A stretch of 64,000 nucleotides of DNA from Undaria pinnatifida (Eukaryota; Sar; Phaeophyceae; Laminariales; Alariaceae), in assembly GCA_012845835.1 (NCBI GenBank), contig JABAKD010000021.1, positions 9,094,006 to 9,158,005 on the forward strand, read 5' to 3'. A program made the translations under genes and the position numbers. The notes under the pieces were generated by a model, which made no database searches, was not told the DNA's origin, and worked only from the letters and a program-made list of their open reading frames with translations. Shown here piece after piece: positions 58,800-64,000 of this stretch (positions are counted from its first letter, which is position 1; every line of letters begins with the position of its first letter).

Positions 58800-59490
58800 T
58801 GCGGCGGGGTATCATAGCGGATGACGAGAACGGTGTATGTAAAAACACGGTTTGACGAATGCACGAAGAGTTTCCACCTCTGGGGAACAGTTCATCCGCA
58901 CGCCGTTTGAACACTTACCGGTCATCAACCAATACTAAGCGACACACATGCTACGATGGGTGTATCAATGTTTGGGACAACGTATTTCAGGCCACCGGGT
59001 TACTGGAATGTGGGGAGATGTGCATAATACCGTTCGAACACTTTTTTTCGTTTCAAAGCTGCGTTCATTTTCTATGCGCGTTCTCAAGGCGTTGCCCTTC
59101 CGCACTTTTTCCGTATCGGGTTTTGTGTGGGGCCTCAGGAAATGCAGTCGCCACCCCTCTCATAGCATAGGTTGTCATAAACGTTAGATTCTTTCCGAAC
59201 GTCCCGTGCAAGGATATATTTGTCTGCCAACGTGAGAAGACAACGTAACAGACGAAGTGGGGTTTATTGTGTTTGATAGAAAGAATGAAGCACATCTGGG
59301 TCAGGCATCGGGATCGTATCAAATTGTGGAAAAAGCAAACGATTTTACCTCAATACCAGTGTCGGATGCAGCTCGTCGCGTGCAAGCTGATAAGGGCGCG
59401 CCCTGAGCGCAACTGAGTCAGGGCTCTTGCATATAACGTGGGAGAATATGACGAAGCTTCGAGATTGGCCATCCATGCTAGGCATTTGAG
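58800..59490. other. Upstream of the VWD-like exon; one short dispersed repeat
   Basis: No exon could be recognised. 59235-59305 resembles 38840-38910 (GGTTTATTG..GATAGAAAGAATG..CATCGGGA), a possible LTR end fragment. Confidence 0.4.
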
Positions 59491-59499
59491 TATGTACAA

Positions 59500-59715
59500 T
59501 GCTTGGTTACGGAGACGACTGTAGGCAGTGTTAATTAGGTACCCGGCTGGTATCATGTTCGGGAGATATACGGTATATATGTAGGCGAGATACGAAGAAG
59601 ATTGCAGGAGGCTGCAATGAGTGCATATGACCAAGACGAGAAATTTCGCTCTACAGCACTGAAAACGGTAACAACGGCGCATTTCGAAAAATACAATAAA
59701 CCAACTTGGTGTCGC
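59500..59715 (+). repeat. Dispersed repeat D, copy 2
   Basis: Match to 41015-41235, with TTGGTTACGGAGACGACTG, TTAATTAGGTACCCGGCTGG and AATACAATAAACC in the same order. No recombinase gene lies beside this copy. Confidence 0.6.
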
Positions 59716-59719
59716 TAGT

Positions 59720-60480
59720 TTGTTGACCATTCCGTCCTCGGTAGAGTAGGCGTTTCCCACATCTCTGTCCATTGGAGGAAAAATGGCACGATTTGTGAAC
59801 AGGGAGAGTCTAGTGATGGTGCTGTTGATGCTGGGCTATGTGCGGCCGCGTTACACATATTTATCCCATATTTCGTCCTGAGTTGGCACGGGAAGATTTT
59901 TGGCTAGTTTGTTCTGGCGGCCTTCATTGAACGGATTCTGTCTCGAAAAAAACCCGGACGACGTACATACGGCAGGCCCATATGAAAACATATGAAATAG
60001 TTCAGGGCAACACAGGAGGGCTCAAAAGCCCCGTTTCTTGCAGTTGTAATATTCCCAACCCTTCTGATATAAGAGTGTTGGCCGTGAGACATGAAGAAGC
60101 ACAACAGACGCATGACACGTCGTACATACATTGACGCCGGACAGCACACGGTGCATGTTCAGGCGACGTGCCCTGTTATTCTGCCTTTCCATCCTTACCC
60201 TACGTCCTGTGTTTGCGACGTTTTCTGCGTGAGTTCTCATACTAGAGACGTAGAAACAAGAACACCCGTTGCTACACGCCCACGGTGGTAGCCGGTTCCT
60301 AAAACGACAGAAACTCGGAAAACTTACCATTGCAAATGTAACCCTTGGCTCCAGGCTCACAAGTTTGACCAGCTGCGCACATAACCGCGGTGGCCGGGGT
60401 ACATTCTGTTTTTTAAATTTCCGCGTGCGGCAGAGAACGGAGAGAACGACGGAGCATTCAGATAGCGGGCGACATTCGGG
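59720..60480. other. Intergenic stretch, no gene seen
   Basis: No motif recognised. Confidence 0.4.
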
Positions 60481-60529
60481 GATGTTATCGGGTACGTCGG
60501 CGACATCAACCAAGCCGGGCACTTATCTG

Positions 60530-60720
60530 GGGACATCCATCGACGTCAAAACATATTTCCCCAACTGATCGATTTTTCCGGTACACCGTGCGGAACGTCA
60601 TTCAAACGTGCCACAGAGGAATCCGTGTACGAGACTTGGGACATCCGTCGACGTGGCGAAATCGCTTAACTGATAGAAAATTCCAGTACACTGTGCGGTA
60701 AGTTTTTGACTCTCGTTCGA
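60530..60720 (+). repeat. Two-copy tandem repeat, unit 108 bp
   Basis: GACATCCRTCGACGT...AACTGATMGA..TTCCRGTACACYGTGCGG begins at about 60532 and again at about 60640. A weaker GACATCAACC word near 60502 may be an older unit. Confidence 0.65.
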
Positions 60721-60724
60721 CGCA

Positions 60725-61420
60725 TAGGCTCCAAAACATTGACCCAGGGTGCCCCGTGCCGTCTTTCTAATACAAGGGCATGCCGTCGATGACAATGGTA
60801 GTCGCCAATCTGTATGCCCGGCGTAGGGTGTCTCACGGGGAGATTGCTCTCGGTTCCCGACGAGGGACCATCAGGCAGAAAAAAAGATTAGAAGATAGAA
60901 TATATAAATATAAAGTACTGGAGGCCCAGAGGCCTCTCTGAACATGCACACCCGAAGATACCAAAATAGATTGAACTGAGTAACAACAGTAGTGCTAGTA
61001 CACTGCGCCAAAGAGGGCTCAACTAAAACTTACAGAAGATTGGGATATCAATTGTAATGTTGTACCATCTCCGTAAGTTCTATGCAGACATACACATCAT
61101 GCACATCAGACTTGTCGAAAAGCATAAACCGACATTCCCCCTGCCTGCGTGCACGTCATAATAACGCTGAACCAAAGCGCACCATACAGAACCTTGCTTG
61201 TTCAAACAACGTACATGACTCAAATTTTAAATGTCAATTTCAACCCAATACTAACTCTGCTCCAAAAACCCGAATATTGATATCCAACGCCGTAGCTAGC
61301 GGAATTAGACCGCAGTAATCGTTGCGAAAAGCGCTGAAAGTAATATGGACGATCAAGGGTGCAGTAGGACTAGTCTGTGTAAGACCAAAAAGGAAAACTC
61401 TCGATTGTTATTACCACAAA
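60725..61420. other. Intergenic stretch, no gene seen
   Basis: No motif recognised. Confidence 0.4.
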
Positions 61421-61424
61421 AAAT

Positions 61425-61831
61425 ATTTATAGTTTCCACGCACAAATTGACCTGCCCCACCCGTCCCCTCCCCCCTCCCCCACTCCCGCCCCCCTTTTGA
61501 TCAAAATCAGGCCCCCTCGTCCTTAACAATCCGCCCTCCCCTGACCGGATGTTCGACTCACAGGATTCACTTGATAAACTGATGCATTTCTTTCCACAGC
61601 TGTCAGATTTTGTGTCCCTCAAAAACGGGTTTTTTAGTTTCCGCGCACACACTGCCTAAATCACCCTGTTGACCCTGATAGCTACACTGTAGTTGTAAGG
61701 GGAGTCGCCGACCTATATCTTTAATGAGGACACACAACCCGTAATACGCGCGATCGGGGGATCACACACAGCTTGCAAATATGAGTTTCGACAAATAATC
61801 GATCCCACAGCTTGAGTGTATTTTAATTTTT
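61425..61831 (-). repeat. GR-family dispersed element, copy 4
   Basis: Very similar to copy 1 (7311-7728) over its whole length and in the same orientation. It starts at ATTTATAGTTTCCACGCAC, has C tracts at 61460-61497, the dyad GCTACACTGTAG (61681-61692), and ends sharply at GTATTTTAATTTTT. Small indels separate the copies. Confidence 0.82.
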
Positions 61832-62160
61832 CAAATATATTTACTGTGAGATTATCACAAAATCACTTTTTTTTACCTCAAATAATTTATTGCTGAAATC
61901 AAGATGAAAATACCCGGTATGAAATGCAGAATATTATCGAAGTATTAGAAATTATAGGTTTTGTACGTACGTAATAAGTTTGACCAATCAGATCAATGCG
62001 GTAATTCATGGTCGTATTAGCGATAGCATTGGGCACACCTGGCCTTGCTGTGTAGGCGACGACCTGCACGCGGAGCGCGTAGAGGAGCAGAGTCAGAGCT
62101 TACAGGTCCAAGGTGTGATACAGACTAGTTTAAGTTCTAGTTTTAGGCTAGTTTAAGTTC
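61832..62160. other. Leader of the gag-like frame
   Basis: AT-rich to 62000, then GC-rich. A short duplicated word (CTAGTTTAAGTTC, at about 62126 and 62148) precedes the reading frame. Possibly the 5' end of an element that continues past the window. Confidence 0.35.
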
Positions 62161-62175
62161 GTGCACTCCCCGACG

Positions 62176-63441
62176 ATGGAGGAGTGCAAGTCACCGGAGG
62201 CTGAAGCTCTCGTGGCTGCTGCTGTACGCGGTCCTAATCAGGCCGCCTCGGCTGCTGCTCGAGTCGAGGCTCATGCTGCTGTCGACGCTGTGCAAGCTGG
62301 GGTCGACAAACGCCGTGCCGAAGCTCTAGCTGCTGTGCAAGCTGAGTCCGAAGGTCGCCCTGCCGCAGCTGCTTCATCTGCTGCTACTGCTGCGTCTGCC
62401 ACCGCGGCACCATCTTAGCTCAGCCCCAGTCCCGCTGTGTCCGAGGCTGCGGGGGTAATATAGGCTGAAGTGCTGCGCTGGCAAGGGCAGGTGTCTGGCG
62501 AGTTTGCTCGGATACACGGAGATGTGTTCCGCCTCAAGTCGACGATGGATCAACTGCTGGCCTCCTTTAAAACCCTGCAGGATGCGGCGGCTGGTGGCGC
62601 GTCTAAAATCGGGCACATCGAGGCCATGCTCCAGCAGTTCATAGACAACTTTTCCGATCAGCAGCCGGCCCCGCGGGACAGTGGGGACGCGAGGGAGCGC
62701 CACGTCTAAAGGTCGCAGTTAACTGACGACACTGCGCTATGGAAAAATATGGCGTCCAGAAAACATTGGGTGCTCCGCGGGCGCATACCTCCCAACATTG
62801 GCGACTCGGCAGCGGATATCCAGTCCTTCGTAGGCGAGGACGTCAACGTCACGACGTCAGTGGCTACCCAGCTCCGCGCGATAAGTGACTTTGACGTTCG
62901 TGCGTACGGGCCGCGCGCGGAAGAGATGGTCGAACACCTGCTCATGGTCGCTGACCGCCTCGATTTCTTGCGCCAGGCTCTTGTGGCGGTCCTGTCTGGT
63001 GGGTTTTCCCTCGACAGCGACGGCGACCGCCATTGCCGGGAGAGGGTGGCAACGATCGATGCCGCCTTCACGACAGCGTTTGCCGACTTACGCCGGCACA
63101 CCCAAGCAAAACCAAGCAACCAGCAATATTATCCTGCTCTCTGGCTCCGCGGCGCGGGCTGTCATGAGCAAGATGGTAAACGACAATCTTCGTCTCCAAC
63201 TGCAAATTCTTGCATTCGGCCCCCCCGGCCGACGCCACTTCACCTGATGCTTTTCGCGACAGTGGCAGTTCGGCGGCGCCGGCTGGTGGGTCGCGGGCCT
63301 TGGTGCTGCGCTCAGAGCCCCGCGGTGGGTCCGGGGGTGGTAGTGGCGGCGCTGGTTCTGGATGAGGACACGGTCCCTTCCTGTCGGTTGGGCCAACACC
63401 TGGGGGGGCGGCTGCTGAGCTTGCCGTTGGTAGAGCGGTGA
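62176..63441 (+). pseudogene. Gag-like coiled-coil protein, three in-frame stops
   Basis: One reading frame from ATG 62176 to 63441, interrupted by TAG 62416-62418, TAG 62461-62463 and TAA 62707-62709, with coding-like sequence on both sides of each stop. The N-terminus is Ala/Glu/Val-rich and helix-forming. 62470-62700 (GEFARIHGDVFRLKSTMDQL..) looks like a coiled coil. 62749-63110 (..AADIQSFVGEDVNVTTSV..) is a denser globular-looking domain with many acidic residues. The character changes at about 63115, where a frameshift is likely. No enzyme motif is present. Position, composition and decay fit the gag of a retroelement (possibly DIRS/Ngaro or LTR type) whose pol would lie past 64000, but no homology is recognised. 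Confidence 0.5.
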
Positions 63442-64000
63442 CGGCGCCGGGGGCCACCGGGGGAGCGGGTGCCCGGCCGGCCACCCAAGGTGTAGGAGGG
63501 GGGCTGCGTGGGCGTGCGTTGGTAGCTTGGGCTGGCGATGGGGGTGTGGGGCGTGCTCTCGTGTCGGTGGCTCCGGGCTCGGTCCCCTTCGGCGAGAAAG
63601 GTACGGTTTCTTGTGTGCGTTTGAGCGAGTTGCCGGCTTACTTGCTGCGTGTACAAGGGGCGTTTGATGGCGTTCGTTCGGGTGCCTTGAGATTCGTTGC
63701 GGTCGACCCTTGGTGGGATGCTCGGGCGGTTGTGATGCAGGCAATGGCCGAGCAAGGCTCCGCGAGCCTCGGTCATCTCGCCTCGGTAAACTCCCCCCTC
63801 TTGAGACAGTGTCAGCGCCCTCGTCTCGTACATCTGCTTCAGCGAGGCAGGTGTCGCATCTCGTTGGCTTCCTTACACATGTCTCCTTTGCTGTGCTTTC
63901 GGGGCGGTTTTTCGTGAAACGTCTGTTGGCTTCGGTGGGTATGCCGCGCATATCTGCCGGATCAGATTTCAGCTTTCAAGGCGCAGATGTTTCCCAAAAA
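63442..64000. other. GC-rich continuation to the window edge
   Basis: GC-rich, with a plus-strand frame open from 63438 to 63917 (Gly/Ala/Val-rich) and Pro/Arg-rich minus-strand shadows. No domain recognised. Likely part of the same element as the gag-like frame. Confidence 0.35.

Noticed and set aside
63088-63951. 287-codon minus-strand Pro-rich frame
   Set aside because: GC-rich antisense shadow of the gag-like region. Low complexity, no motif.
1-64000. CRISPR arrays, operons, bacterial promoters or phage features
   Set aside because: The tandem arrays have no conserved-repeat/unique-spacer pattern, and gene structure is eukaryotic throughout.

Overview
This is nuclear DNA of a eukaryote, most likely a brown alga (Phaeophyceae) or a close stramenopile relative. 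The main reason is an intact 391-codon gene at 11304-12479. It encodes ten cysteine/histidine units spaced C-X4-C-X16-C-X2-H-X12, the pattern of the EsV-1-7 family, which is expanded in brown algae and also present in phaeoviruses. TTAGGG-type telomere-like repeats and the mix of decayed Copia, Ty3/gypsy-like and tyrosine-recombinase elements fit this. There is no sign of bacterial organisation (no operons, ribosome-binding sites or CRISPR).

Layout. 1-11 kb is non-coding, with a palindromic HindIII-rich minisatellite around a telomere-like stretch (1670-3030), an array of about 88 bp units (3.25-4.0 kb), tRNA-like Pol III box pairs (7.05 and 9.85 kb) and the first copy of a dispersed C/G-run element (7.3-7.7 kb). 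11.3-12.5 kb holds the EsV-1-7 gene. 12.5-38 kb has no convincing gene. It is a patchwork of degenerate tandem arrays with units from about 32 bp to about 290 bp, many carrying long poly-G runs (16-17.9 kb and 31-36.4 kb), plus a microRNA-precursor-like hairpin at about 35.06 kb.

38.6-53.8 kb is a transposon cluster: a broken tyrosine recombinase (39.8-40.9 kb), gypsy-like relics on the minus strand (38.7, 41.8-42.9 and 52.2-53.8 kb), and a pair of LTR-like direct repeats (43.0-43.5 and 51.6-52.15 kb). Between them sits a complete but dead Copia element (44921-50580, TSD CACCA). 53.8-64 kb holds the terminal exon of a von Willebrand D / root-cap-like protein (57.86-58.78 kb, minus), more dispersed repeats, another copy of the G/C-run element (61.4-61.8 kb) and a GC-rich gag-like reading frame broken by three in-frame stops (62.2-63.4 kb).

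Only the EsV-1-7 gene and the von Willebrand-like exon look like functional host coding sequence. Everything else recognisable is a mobile-element relic or a repeat. Family assignments come from reading translated motifs by eye. Periods and divergences are hand counts.
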